From contig CM049318.1 of assembly GCA_026874595.1 (NCBI GenBank), forward strand, positions 49,504,750 through 49,568,749: DNA of 64,000 bases. Reading direction: 5' to 3'. This DNA comes from Sipunculus nudus. Taxonomy: Eukaryota; Annelida; Sipuncula; Golfingiida; Sipunculidae. This document shows positions 27,041 to 40,400 of the stretch, in pieces (position 1 is the first letter of the stretch; the number at the start of each line of letters is the position of its first letter). The notes under the pieces were generated by a model. The model worked only from the letters and a program-made list of their open reading frames with translations. It made no database searches and was not told the origin of the DNA. The translations under genes and the position numbers were made by a program.

Positions 27041-28446
27041 ACGCCGAAAGGACCGAGCGTCCGAAAGAGATTTCGAGTGTCACATACGCTGACACCCGCG
27101 TCCCTGAAAGCCCTGTGTTAGGAATGTGATGTTTTGCAATAAGAGCCCTTAGGACAGATCGATCAATATTTAGTAAATAAATACTTCTGTGAATATACAA
27201 GTATCTCCATAATCCAACTATGTCAAGGAATATAAGCCAAGATCATATTTTCCCAAGACATTTAGAGTAATACCGACTGCCACCAGAATTTCATTCAGTT
27301 TCTTTCATTTTCTTTGCTTGATATTCATAATTACGTGCTATTCTGGCCGAAGTACTGTAGTATTGAAACGTATCGTTGTATCAGGCAGTTAGCAGTACCA
27401 CGTAAAACACCCGTAGTACTGTCTGAACGAGGCTCACCGTGAGGAAACACCCTGCCGGGTCACGTGATCCTGTTGTTCCTGTGTATCTAAGCGCTGTACT
27501 GTGAACATGCGCTATCTGGATTTACTGCCATAGATCGCTAGGGATCACTGCACGTTCCTCCCTGCGATATGCACAAACTCGACTTTTTTTATTACAGGTG
27601 TTAAGCACTTGCGTCATTCTTGTATTCAAATCAACAAATATTCTACTAAGTTGATATGTATATTTAAGTACTTTTGTGATATTTATGGTGTATATATGTT
27701 TTATATATGTTTTGCACAAATATTTGCTATATAATTTATAGATATATATATTTATAGAATACATATGTGACGTAGTTATATCGGGAACATTATGTACTAT
27801 AATATCGGATATTATACTGTAATGCAGCAATGCATAACACAACAAGGGCCTTGAGGCACAAATATTCCCCGCCATTTATTTAACTAGGAGAGAGTGGTAT
27901 CGGTGATACCAAAATTTCTTCAAACCTTGTCAAGAACCCCTTTTAAAAATCAAAATACTTGCAAAATACAAACTGGATTTATAAGAGAAATGCATGATTA
28001 GCCATATAGTTATCCAGATGTCCCTGTTTTAATGTAATTTTTAAACTGGAGTTGAACAAGAGATACCGAGGGACAGGTTATCAAAATAGACACCTGTCAG
28101 GATTGTGGCCAAGAATTATGCCTGCAACATTTGATGCTATCAGCTCCTGCTGTTGCTGGGATATGTTGTTCTATTTGACATTATGAATGCAGGCACCTAA
28201 AATCGTAAAATTTTGTGACTGGTTACTTTTGAATTTGCATGAAGAAGCAATTGAGAAAAAACACACTTTCAGATCATACACTTTTTATTTCCCTTGGTCT
28301 AAGATACAGTTGACCAGGAAAGGAAAGCTAAAATTTAACAATTTACTGAAAAATTGAGGGATAAGCATAAAATACCATTTCATCGCACTAAGAGAAAGCT
28401 ACCACAGGTAGTGCCATCTGCAGGAAAACATCACGTAGCAGTGAAA
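27041..28446 (+). repeat. 1.4-kb direct duplication, copy B
   Basis: Second copy of 21851-23254, offset 5,190 bases at the left end. Unlike copy A, it continues into 28447-29228. Confidence 0.9.
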
Positions 28447-29228
28447 TGATTAAACATGCTTAAAATATTAGGTAATGATTGACCAGTGTTCATGAAATAA
28501 AAGGTAAAAAAAATTGGCACCATTTATGCAAACATGTGAAATTTCGTGATTAGAAAAATTCCAAGTCCTTTGGAAACATCAGACTGAAAATAATTCTATT
28601 TAACAAAATATTCACTGAACTCGCTTCCTCCAAGGGATCCTTTTATATGATGTGAAGGGAAAAGTGTTCATACATTCAGAGTTCTATCATCTGAGAGGAT
28701 GTTTAAAGACCATTTTGGGTTGCAGAAAGTCGTTTAACAGAGGCGGCGCCACCTGCATGTTTATACACAGGCGAGTCATGTGATTATTAATCCTAAAAAA
28801 ATCGTGTTATTTATTAGGGAAGCGGTTAATGAGATAAAAGGAAAAAGAATTTGCATCCCATATGGAAGTATGTGAAATCAGAAAATTTCGCGATTAGCAT
28901 AACTGTAACTCTAGTGGAAACATCAGATAATAATTTTATTCAATATAGTATTCACTGAATTCCCCTAGCTCTATAATTTAAAGGCTAAAGTGTTCTTATT
29001 GACCGACCTAGAAAAGTGAAAAAGACCATTTATGACCTCAGAAAATAGGGGAACGCCACCTGCAGGTCATAAGTGCTGAGTAAGTCTGTAAACTTTGGTG
29101 TAGAAAGCAGCAAGGGTCTGAGATATTTGGTAAAAGAATGGGCCGGGAGGGACAGAGAGAGGGAAAACGGTAGGACGGACAGACGGGGACCATTTAAGTA
29201 GTCCAACCTCCTTACGGCGGGGGATTAA
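27864..29228. mobile_element. CCCCGCC-ended element with ~300-bp internal repeats
   Basis: Left end TTCCCCGCCATTT, right end CCTTACGGCGGGGGATTA. Internal units repeat GAAACATCAGA, ATTCACTGAA, AAAGACCATTT and GCCACCTGCAGG-like motifs. Near the right end is ACGGACAGACGG. Same end type as 7887-9036. Copy A carries only its left 570 bases. Confidence 0.65.
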
Positions 29229-29454
29229 TAACATTATTATTACAAGATAAGATTATACAAAATCATCATAGTATGGTAAAAGATAATTTAATAAGATATT
29301 ATCTGAATTATGAAACAGGCCCTTACAGTAAAATATATAGTTTTGAGGGTAGGAATATGAGAGAGAGAGGGGAGGGGGAGATATATATTGAGATGAATAA
29401 CATAGAGAGGACATGATATCCTGCACTTTTAGATCACCTGACGATGCAGTGTAA

Positions 29455-29775
29455 ACTAGAATTCTGCATTCTAAGGAATGCAAGCCTCCACCATGTGGGG
29501 GGTCCCTATCGTGGGACGCCCCCATTCCGTGTTAGCATTCATTCATTCGTGCACAAGTGATTGTACAATTGTAGATACTCCTTGACGACGTGCCTGAATC
29601 CGTATTATGTGTCAAATCCGAAATCTAATCGATTCTTCATTAGTCCATTCATGAAATGCTGTGAACATTTCATTCCGAGATTCCGTTCATGACCACGTGA
29701 GTTATGTTGTAAACATTCACACAAGCACACACAGTCCCTAACACACACGTACAGGGATGGACACATACCCACCTG
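29455..29775 (+). repeat. SINE-like family, copy 3
   Basis: TCTAAGGAATGCAAGCCTCC, ATTCATTCGTGCACAAGTG, TTGACGACGTGCCTGAATCC, TGAGTTATGTTGTAAAC and a CA-rich tail. Confidence 0.75.
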
Positions 29776-29779
29776 TCGG

Positions 29780-30910
29780 TGGCTATGAGGTCACACGGTT
29801 TTAAGTCATAAAAACATAGTTTATGGTATTAGACCGGAAGTCTAGTCGCAAAGGAAGCAGTCGTGTTTAACTGTATGTCGTAAAGCTGCCGTTAACCTAT
29901 TGCATAACGGAAACACTTAACATATATACAAATATTTCGTAACATTAGTCTGTCAGCGAGACATAATAGTATCGTTTATTCAAAGCATGGTTTATGAAAG
30001 GCTTGTCTTCAAATTCGATTAAAATATAACAGTTCTATGTTATCTGGGTCGTTGGACGTGCAGTTGCAAAATGGAAAGAACTATGGCCTTTTATTACATA
30101 AATTAAGATACTTTAAAGAAACGTTTTTTAATGTGATGAAGCACAAAAAAAAATCCATGCGAGGTAAATTCGCAATTCTGAAGTCATACCTTGTGCAAGG
30201 TTCATTGAACAGGTGATAGAAATAGGCACCGGGTTATTTGGCGGCATGTCAATGATGTAATGTTTATATTCATATGAATTGATGATTTATGTCAAATATG
30301 AGTTAACTACTTTCTAGACCACCCAGAATCCGTAAGCAGAGCTCCGTGTGTTGTCTGCTGGACATGACGGATTCTTTACATTTGGATACAGATACTGAAC
30401 ATTAAAAAAAAGTACTTGATTAAAAGTTTTCACCTTGATTTTGCAAAAAAAATAAAAATCAACTAATGTTTTTCGGCCTCTTTATTTTATGTTATTATTT
30501 TGCATTTATGTGTACGGTATATATAACCACATATAAACACATACGAATACCATAATGTACATGTTTTGACACAATTAATCTTATACTATGACATATTTGC
30601 GCATAGCTATTGTCTTATTCAGGCTTGAGCTCTGTGTCTGTGTTAGGATTATGGGGCAGTTTTATCCCATACAGTCTTCATCTTAGCCATCAGTTAAGAA
30701 TAATGATGATACTTACCATAAATCACTATTATATTAAGGATTGTTCAGTATGCCGGCAGCATGCAAACTTCACTTTGCCGCAAAACAGTCACCAATTACA
30801 TGTGTATATATCAAAACTAACCATCTCATTAGGCAAACCGTGGCATTTCTCTGGCAACCGTCCATACATGTAATAGTTAAGCAGCAACCTTATATTTATA
30901 GCAAACTGAC
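29780..30910. other. No gene seen
   Basis: AT-rich. The frame at 30610-30873 has no recognised domain. Confidence 0.5.
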
Positions 30911-31026
30911 TTTATTTATGCTGAGTGACCCATAGGTCATGACGCTCAGCTGACTATGAAGACAATCACAAAAGGAATTTTATCATCAGAATGCCAAATA
31001 TATAAGGTGGTATCCCTATTCAACTG

Positions 31027-31910
31027 AGGCTTAGCTCAGTGGGTAACAGAGACCTAAGTTAAGGTTTCTTAAGAGAATTTTTATGGACCTCCCTGGATGT
31101 CAAAATAGAAGATTCTAGGTGCAAAGGTAAAGATTTGTGCCCTTTTCAATCACATCTTTGAAGGTGTGAAAAATAGAAAAAGAAATGTGTAAAATTTATT
31201 TTAAAAAAAATCCAGGTGGCACCACCAGTCTGCAGGAACTGATGAAACTCTCAACGACCAATATGCATGCAAAGAATCATGCTGATCAATGCATTAGTTG
31301 GTCAGATACTGTAGGTTTTGTAACAAATGTCTAATTATTCTGGGGGGGGTCATCTTAGCCCCATAGTTTGGATATGGGTAACATAGACCTAATTTCGGGT
31401 TTTCAAGGATTTTTCATGAACCTCCCTTACTGTCAAGATAGAAGATTTTAGGTCCAATGGTTACGATTTGTGCTCTGTTAAGAGACAACAACATCTTTGA
31501 AGGTCTCAATAATTTAGAAAAAAATGGATAAAAAATAGAAAAAAACGGAAGTGACGCCTCCAGACATCAGGAATGTTGAAACACCCCATTACCAATTGCA
31601 AAAAAAGTATGGTGATCAATGCATTTTTTATTCAGATACTGGAGCTTTTGTATCATTTTTTTTTTCATTATTTTTTGGGCTACTTATGAGCCCCATAGCT
31701 CGGAAGATGTTGGTAACGGTGACCTAATTTCAGGTTTCTAAGGAGATATTTTCTGGGATCTCCTGAATGTGAAGTAAGAAGAATCTAGGTTCAGCGGTTA
31801 CGATTAATGCCTGGTTAACGGACATACAGACAGCCAGACCGACAGACGGACGACGGACAAAGGGTGATCGCTGTAACTTAGATAACTTTCAGTCAGCTAA
31901 GCTAAGTATT
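31027..31910. mobile_element. Element with ~330-bp tandem units and short inverted ends
   Basis: Three units, each with GGTAAC-GACCTAA-GGTTT, a GATGTCAA-AGAAGATT-TAGGT block and TGATCAATGCATT; the third is short. Ends GGCTTAGCT and AGCTAAGC are inverted. ACAGACGGACGACGGAC near the right end is like other elements here. A shorter relative lies at 37390-37830 in intron 2. Confidence 0.65.
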
Positions 31911-34230
31911 GCAAGCCATAATTTTACAACTGGATAAACATTCTTTAAGACCTTCACAAGCCTCTATCAGTCAATGCCAACGATACAGTTGTGACGTCAC
32001 AATGGTTACTCTGGTGACTCGCACATGTCCTTTGGCCTAGGCTTAAAATATGAAACAAGTCACCTTATTGCAGCAGACCTAAGGTACATACCCTTATTTA
32101 GGTTGTGTCGTGAATAAACAACAACGATAAATGGACTGTAACTGTGAATATTTATATCATAATTGACGATTGTCGCACTAAACCTTATTTATTGAGATAA
32201 CTGCGTAAAATTATGGACATCGTGTGCGTCAGCAAAATAACACAACATTTAAGAAGAGATAAATCAAGTAAGATTTATGATGATATTCAAGTTTAATTAT
32301 AGCCAGGAATAACTGAACCTAGATATGTTTTATCCTTGAGGTATCATAAGCATGTCAAGTATTCACGGAATCTGAGATATTTAGCACCATCGAAATGGTG
32401 CCAAGTTCCTCTGAGTTTGGATGCATGTTCTCCATGGTAAGCCGATGGACCGTTACACCACGGGTTTGACGAGATCAAATTCCTTCGCACGCTCGCAGCA
32501 CTTAATAACACTTGCACCTTTTTTCCCAATCGAATTTCTCTTGCTTAAATATGTCTGGTATCCGAGCATTTTGCCTGGATTTGGCGGCGTGCCTGTGTAA
32601 AGAAGACATGAATGTTTAACTATCCGTATATATATGCGGTAACTTAATTACCTTGTCATTACTTACAAGTCGGCACACCTTAGAAGAGGCAAATATCTAA
32701 GCTGGTTCTCAATGCAGGTATTTGTTGATTTTGATTTTATTTTCATTCAAGGGCGTTCATTTGTTCATATTATATTTTAATTTAATATGCCCGCTTTATT
32801 TTAAATGTTAGGTTGTGCAAGCGATCAAGCACACATATTTATTAATTTGCAAAGCCTAGTTTGAAAAGGAATTATACCACAACCAAAGCTTAGGTGACCA
32901 TGAATTAATCCAGCTAAAATTGACGAATGTAATCGTATCAATCAAATGATGGTCCGTGATTTATGACAGTATCAGCTATCAATAATCTTAAAAATGATGG
33001 TAAATTTGATATAAATCATTAGAAAGAAAGGACAATTTTTATTCACTATGAACAATGGTTACCTAAAGGAACTCACAGGACGTTACGTTTATTTTCAGTA
33101 AGTTCGCTGTAGCGCTATTTCGCCTTCTGACATTACCAGCGTCAGGGTAATTTTACCTTGCAACGAGGACCGCACTGTAACGCTCGATGATGTGCATATT
33201 TTTCGTTATCTATGACAATGCTTCATGACCTATGTTGTCACCTTAAATAAATCAGACCAATCAATAGCTTTTTAATATACTTTCTAACAACTAGTACCGT
33301 ATACGATTAAAATGTCGATTTATTTCCGCGTTATGGTAAATCCCTCTTCGTATTTGTTGATTTACTGGCCGCATGAATACAGGAAAGACTCGAGCGGGTT
33401 ACTGGTAGCGTCATATCGACCCTCTGGCATTACGACCAGATTACTGGAGCAAGAATGTCTTTACCTCTAAGTCTGAGGAACGCATTGTAAGGACTTATAA
33501 AGATGCAAATATTTCCGTCATTTCTGACAACGCTTCATGACCTACAGGTAGACTGTCAATCAACATAAACCCGACCAATCTTTAGCATTTTTTTTGTACA
33601 TATTAATAATACCAAACATGAGCGAGAAAGGTTCCATTTTAACCAAGCACATTGGTAAACCCCTTGGCATGATTGTTGAATTTATGACCGCATGAACACA
33701 AGTATGGCTCCCACGGGTTACAGGACGCAGGCAGCTTGCAGGCGATACAGGAAATGGCCCGTTTCCATGGAGACGGTGTTTCAGTTTGGTTTGTGAGCTT
33801 ACAATTGTGAGCTCACATACTATTGTGTTAATTTATCATTCTGAGCATAATATTGAGATTTTAGGCCGTTTACCACAATATTAATGTAACCTGATGCAAG
33901 ACCACTGCGAAACATTCCTCGATATTGTTTCACGACGTAGGCTAACCTAGCCAATTATCCGATTGCCTACTCTTCGGGTTGTCACGGCTAGGGTAACTGG
34001 GCGATAGCTAACGTGTACGCAGTAGAGGAAATGACTCGTTATCCACAGAGACAGATTTTAAATTTGTTATCTGATTTCACATGTATTCTTTAGTGTTAAA
34101 TCATTACTCGCAGCCTAATGTTAAGCGTATCGACTGACTACAGTATCAACGCAGTAGGATGGGTGACAGTTGCAGTGCGTTGCCCCTTATGATTTAATTG
34201 TATCATGACTCAAGTTAGGCTTAGCAGCCC
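31910..34230. other. No gene seen upstream of the vWA/EGF gene
   Basis: Short frames only. Likely holds upstream regulatory sequence of the gene, but I see no specific site beyond the TATA box. Confidence 0.45.
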
Positions 34231-34232
34231 AG

Positions 34233-34262
34233 TATAAATGCCCACTGAGTCGTTAATTCACG
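34233..34262 (+). promoter_or_regulatory. Putative TATA-box core promoter of the vWA/EGF gene
   Basis: A TATAAA lies at 34233-34238, and an initiator-like TTCA sits about 25 bases downstream near 34257-34260. Transcription starting there would give a leader of about 160 bases before the ATG at 34423. The leader may be spliced: a GTTAGT donor candidate lies near 34312, and a TTTTCAG acceptor ends at 34416. If unspliced, the leader carries two ATG-TAA minimal upstream frames. This is inferred from position and motif only; a more distant first exon is possible. Confidence 0.4.
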
Positions 34263-34422
34263 GCTAATTTCGCCGACGTGTGATTTAGAAGTTTCGGGTG
34301 CATCCGAGGACAAGTTAGTTACTTTAAAAAGGGTTACAAACTGTCTATGTAACTGTACTGTCTACGTTAATTGCATACTGTTTATGTAACTTTTGATATT
34401 AACTGTTTATTTTCAGGTCAAC

Positions 34423-34495
34423 ATGGAGCGCTTCCTGCTTCTAGTCATTGGGGCTGTCTTATTGCATCTCCCAAATCCTGTCCAAGCTCAAGCAG
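34423..34495 (+). CDS. Exon 1: start codon and signal peptide
   Basis: Residues 1-24. The ATG has A at -3 and G at +4, a good Kozak context, and is preceded six bases upstream by a plausible acceptor (TTTTCAG ending at 34416). The peptide starts MERF and continues with a hydrophobic core of Leu/Val/Ile/Ala. It then has Pro-Asn-Pro and Val-Gln-Ala at 20-22, a typical signal-peptidase site, so cleavage after Ala22 is likely. It ends phase 1 at a GTAGGT donor. Intron 1 holds a SINE-like repeat copy at 34980-35255. Confidence 0.88.
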
Positions 34496-37400
34496 GTAGG
34501 TGGCGCCACGTCACATATATCACGTGACACTTACATATACTACAATACAATACCAACTATTCCACCAACTATGAGGCAATATCTATGCTTATTTATTAAT
34601 CCAACTTTCACCAATTAGCGAGGATTCGCAGGAAAAAAATTTTCCTGGCGTGATTACATTTTTGGACTAATAAGTTCATAGCATTTAAAACAGCCGAATA
34701 TCTCAGAGTTTAATCCAAAATCAGGGGATATATTTATGATACATGCTTTGCTCTAACTGAAAGATGCAAGAAGATAAAATACCTTCCACTAACAATGTGT
34801 GGTTGCCTTTATATAATAAAGCCCTGAATTTCAGAGAAGTTGACAATATTTTCGTTACATAAATACATGCTAAAACAAATGATTTCATGTTATATTTCGA
34901 TAGATAGTCATTAAACCTTTTCATTAAAGCCGATTCAAACCATAAGGGAAAAGACCGAAATAATTTAAACAAGAACTCTTACGAATGCAGGCCTCAGCAA
35001 TGTGTGGAATGCTACTCTACCCTTGTTTGTATTGACTTATTCTGTCCGTGTTTCAAGGTTCATTCGTGCATATCGGTAAATAATATACATTTATGAATAT
35101 CCCTTGAATATCCTCCTGAATCAGAGTCATGAGCCAGATCCACACAAAAAAAATGAATTTTTTCGTGTCCCTTTCCCGATGTAACCGAAAATTTCTTAAG
35201 GTTCCGTTCATGGTTGCGTGAGTTATATTGTGAACAGTCACAAAAGATTAAAATTATCAATATCTACTATGCTTTATTTCTAATTTACTTTATTTTGACC
35301 AAACTCTAAAATACTGCTGTTATGATATTGTAGATGGGAAATGTAAGCTGCGCATTGACGCCACGTTGATGGTTGATTGGTCACAAAACGCCTTGGACGC
35401 ACGTGACCTCAAGCGTTTCCTGTTCAGGTTTATCGACCACCTTGAACTCGGGGAAGAGTTTGTCCACCTGTCCGTTATCTTCTACAACGAAGTTGCCAAA
35501 GTCCTGTTTGATCTAGACGACTGTAACAACAGTCCACAATGTATGAGGGACAGAATCTTGACTCCAGTCATCGGAGACCCGGTAAGTCAGTGGTTAAAGT
35601 CAACTTTTCCTCTGCCTTTATTTTGTAAAGTATATGTGATTTCTGACTTACATTGTTACGGGGTGACATAAAAGCGGACCGAACTCTCTCGCTAGTGAAG
35701 CTTGCTTTGCTGGCGAAGCGGCTGGTACGCCGGACATGTGCGTCACCGTTATGGGTTCGAATCCCGGATCTGCTCTGTATTTTTTCCCTGAATAAATTAT
35801 CTTTCTAACAACAGATACTACTTTCAGGTAGGCAATTATGTAGGTAATCAAAGTTGAGAAAAATGTCTTATATAACACCTCTGTTACAGATGTATAAGCT
35901 TTTTATTTACATACTGTTTGTAAACACGGCCCATGCGCAAATGTTGACAACAGAAAACCATGTAACCATGGTGGTACGCGCAATTCGAAAGGTCACTATA
36001 GATGCAAAACTCCTTTTGCCAAACTCTGGTTTGTCGGAATGCCCCTCAGATATCTTGGTTGAATGTGTTTGGATTATTCTGGAGGGTCCCCACATGTCAT
36101 TAACACATTAATCATGTATATAAAGAAAAAGAAAACCCTTCTTAGTATTAGGGCTCAGAGAAGACATATTTTAAGGGAACTCTGATATCAATTTATTAAC
36201 GCTGAAAGCTTGTTTTTTTTACAATAAGAGCATGAAAAGAGTCTTTTTTTATTGCAGTGTCATCCAGTTTGTTAGGATGTCTTTGCCACAGTCTCACACG
36301 ATATGCATAATACTCCGATTATCCGGACATAATTAACCTGTAATCTCATTTATCCGAATGTAAAAGACGAATCAATAATCCGAATCTATTTTTTTTCCTC
36401 AGAACGGTTCAGGAAAACTAAGGAAATGGCACTTCATCCGTATTTGTCGCACAACCTTGTGCGCCCTTTTTATTTTTCTTTTTGTTTATTGAACATGTTT
36501 CGCTATCCATAATGGCTACTATGTAATCCTGTTTAAATAAACACGTTTAAAATCAAATAAACAAACATTCACCTAAACTATTCTTAAAACTTAAGTGATT
36601 TCTAGCTGACTCTACTTGCATATTAATGAACTCTTTTTTTCAGAAAAGCTCTTGTGATGCCTGTGGAATGGATGTATGAGCTCGTTTATGTATAAGTTTA
36701 AAGTGAACACAAAATAACCAAAATATAACCTGTGTTGATTGGTTACATATGTGCGAAAGTTGAAAGGTCACTAGTTGCCATTTGTAAAACTCTGGTTCGG
36801 CTGACTTGCCATCAGATATCTTGGCTGAACGTGTTCGGAAGTATTTCCCGTGTACCCCACCTGTTAAATATAAACTTTATTTATTTTACATGGATTGTAC
36901 AACTAGTCATAACTAATACGAGGTTATCTCCATGGGTCGGATGATGCATGGTGCTCGGTAGTCGGTAAGGGTGGAGGAAACCGGAGGACCCGGAGAAAAC
37001 CACCGACCTTGGACGGGCAACGGTACCACTCAGCTGTCAAGACTGTTAAAATTAGGTGGATATTAACAAAATGAACAGTCTGATAACGAACGGATGGGCC
37101 TGTTTTTATGAAAGGTTCAAGGGGGATTTTCTTTACTCAATAGACGTCTGATATCGGGAAAGGCTTTTTTAAACAGTGCGATATGTCTGAAACATGCCTG
37201 CCATTGAAACCATGATATACCTGATAAAAGTAACGTAGCTTAGAAGTTATATTATGGTGTTGGGCTTCGAAAATTTAGGTACTGGGTTCGTTTCTGCCTC
37301 TGGTTCCCAAGGCAAAATGAAGATATTTCGAAAGAGCTTCAGATATTCGCTCAAATGATTTATAACTACAGGGAAGTGGTTTTCCTCGTTTATGCAAGTG

Positions 37401-40400
37401 ACCCATGGGTAATGATGTTAGCTGACCAGCATGACATGTTAGCCGAACATTCACAACAGGAATTATAGAGGGGACATAAAACACCGCTTTTCTAGACACT
37501 GAAAACCGATAAATCGGCGTAATTTGGCAGTCATAAAGTAAAAAAGTGCTTCTAAAAAAAGAAGAAAAATATAGGTGGCGCCACCTTCAGGACCTTATTA
37601 AACTAGTCATGATCGAAAGTCAGTATCAATCGGAAACACCGATTGGGGTCAACTTGCGGAGTTTAATTATAAAGGACAAAATGGATGAAATAAAAACAAA
37701 GATAATTATACGAGTATTCAGTGACTGATGAAACTGGTCATTATAAATAAACACGCGAGTTTTTGGGACAACAGATGAAACTGAGGATTGAAAACTGATA
37801 CCCAGGGTCATCGCTATAGCTCAGCATGATTATGAGTCATTAAATATCTTACACTTCATTTTAACATTCAACGTCATCTTAACAAAATAAAAAAAAAACA
37901 TGGCACTATGATACATAGGATAATATTACTAATAATTCTTGTATTGCTCTCATTAGTTGAATCATAATTTTATTTTACAGGGTGGTAGGGCGGACCTGGC
38001 TAGGGCTTTTCGCGCACTGATGGACGAAGTTCTAAACGAGCCTGGAGAAAACGGAGAAAGAGAAAACGCCACCAATGTATTATTGATAATATCTGACGGA
38101 GTCCCTTCAAACAGACCCACCACTGACGAAGAAGTTTACAGACTCAGTCGGAGGGCGGAGATGGAGTATCAGGTCAGGGTGGCGGCTCTGGGAGTGGGCG
38201 AGATCATCGACCACGCCTTCTTCCTGAATACCATATCTGATCCGTGGAATTATAATTACTTCATTGCTGTTAACGCAAACGCACTCAATTTGACGATTAA
38301 CGATATGTTCAAGTTGTACTGCAACCAACAAGAAGTGACGCCATTGCCAACCATAGGTCAGTTGTTATGTGTTGATATGTATTGAGGAATGATAGGTCAG
38401 TTTTTTTATCCTATGGGCGTCTATGGCGTCAGGAAAACGTTTGCGAAACTTAACTGACACCAAAGGCGCACGGTGGATCCGACTCTCGAATTTTTCGTCA
38501 GAATGAACAAAGTAATCGTCTATCATGTGATGTTCTTTTTATCAGAACAAACCGCCATCTATGATCACCTTAAATGTCGAGTGGTAAAACATTCCGCTCT
38601 CTCCACTGGCAACCCGGGTTAGTTCCCCGGCGTGGCTATGAGAGTGTTATGTAGTGGTTCTTCCAAGGTTTCGGATTTTCTCAGGGTGCTCCAGTTTCCT
38701 CTACGTAATGCCATTAAAGTTTGTCACCATGAAGAGTGCTTTCATTTATTACAATAACTATTTTTACAACCCATGTAAAATAAAAATAGTTAATTGTTTA
38801 TATTAATAAAAATATCTATTATCCCCTTCATTATCATAACTGGCTTATGGGTATCTACATCAGTATTAATGACGTATTTTCAACAAGACATTTTTATACA
38901 TATATTTTGAAGAAATGCCAAAGATACTATCCAGTTAACACACACACAACAAAAACCGTTTACCTGAGACCATTTTAACAAAAATAACTGTCCGGTAGGG
39001 AGAGGATTTTAGAAAGGAGCTTTAATATTTAGTAAAAGTGTATTTTTAGATTTTCATTTGAAGAACTTTATGCGCAAGCAATGTTCTAACCAAAAAAGCT
39101 AGAACCATTAAACTGCTTTATAATATGTTCGCTCATAAAAACAACTGTAATATTCACCATACATGTTTGTATCATGAATAATTACTTATTTCAGGTCCGG
39201 AGAACTGTAAGCTTGATATCACTTTGCTAATAGACAGATCAGGAAGTATTATAGAAGATAATTTCCAAAATCCCGTACTGCACATAAACTGGTTTCTTCT
39301 GGTGCAGTTCTTAAAAAGATTCGTGAAAGAAGTCGCAGGCACATACGACAACGTGCGGATCGCTATAGTGTCGTTCGCCAACGAAGCCGTCGTTAACATG
39401 CGCCTTGATGACTGTCTGTTTGATAATAAGACGGACGTGGTTATGTGTATGAGAAATCGAATTGACGAAGAACTTCAGAACAAAGTACCTGTAAGTATAG
39501 TTAGTATACATACACATATACAGACACTCCCACATACTGTGATTGGCTTTACAATCGCGAGGTCTGAAATTTCGCGATATTCGCGAGAGGGATTTTATCA
39601 CGAAATTTAAAATGTTCGAAGCAACCTCCCCTCATTTTTGCATTAGGTTAAGATAATTAATAAAGACAAGTATCGGATTATAACCATATTTATTATTGCA
39701 AATTCTGTTATTAATCTTAACCTTTCGAACCGTGTTTTTTTTTTCATTATATGGTAAAATAGCTGATTTTGGTTTACGCACTGCCATACCACGTAATTAC
39801 TTCATTGACGAAAAGCTAGCAGAGGATGCAATAACATCTGCCTTCAGTCATATCAGAGTCATCCCTGCCTTAAAAGCGCTTTTCTTCTCCTGTGTTTCAC
39901 AACAACGCACCGTTTCTGATATTTGTTAAAATTCTTAAGAAATAAAAGATATCACCAACATATTGCTCAAGATGACAACGGTGGGTTATTTAGCCTGCTA
40001 GGGACCTCTGTTTTAGATATGTTATCTATGAGCACATCTTTAGCTATTCTCAATCTAATGAGACGAAAAGCCTATAATTTAATAACTAACAGCGGTTGAG
40101 AAATTGCCCCCAGAAACTCTGTTTTATCTATGGCCAAATAAACATATTGACATCTATGTACATTCCTAACAAGTCCTGATTAGGTAATTTGTATTTCATG
40201 ACGAAAGGTTGCCTACTTCTTCCATGATCAAACTTGAGGTTACGTTAAAAAACATACATAATGTTACCTTAATTTTATATGGATTTGTTGCTTACCAATA
40301 ATGCCTGTGGTATCTTTATGGTAAATGAGGGCAAAGAAATGATTTAAAGTAAAATGTTTTATTAAGGTAAATTGATTTTAAATATTAAAGATTTACCAGG

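Noticed and set aside
21851-28446. LTR retrotransposon (1.4-kb direct repeats around 3.8 kb)
   Set aside because: No gag/pol frames, primer-binding site or polypurine tract; the internal part has inverted ends and a satellite.
35704-35775. Functional tRNA gene
   Set aside because: The B-box is good but the T-stem and acceptor stem do not pair properly; more likely tRNA-derived repeat.
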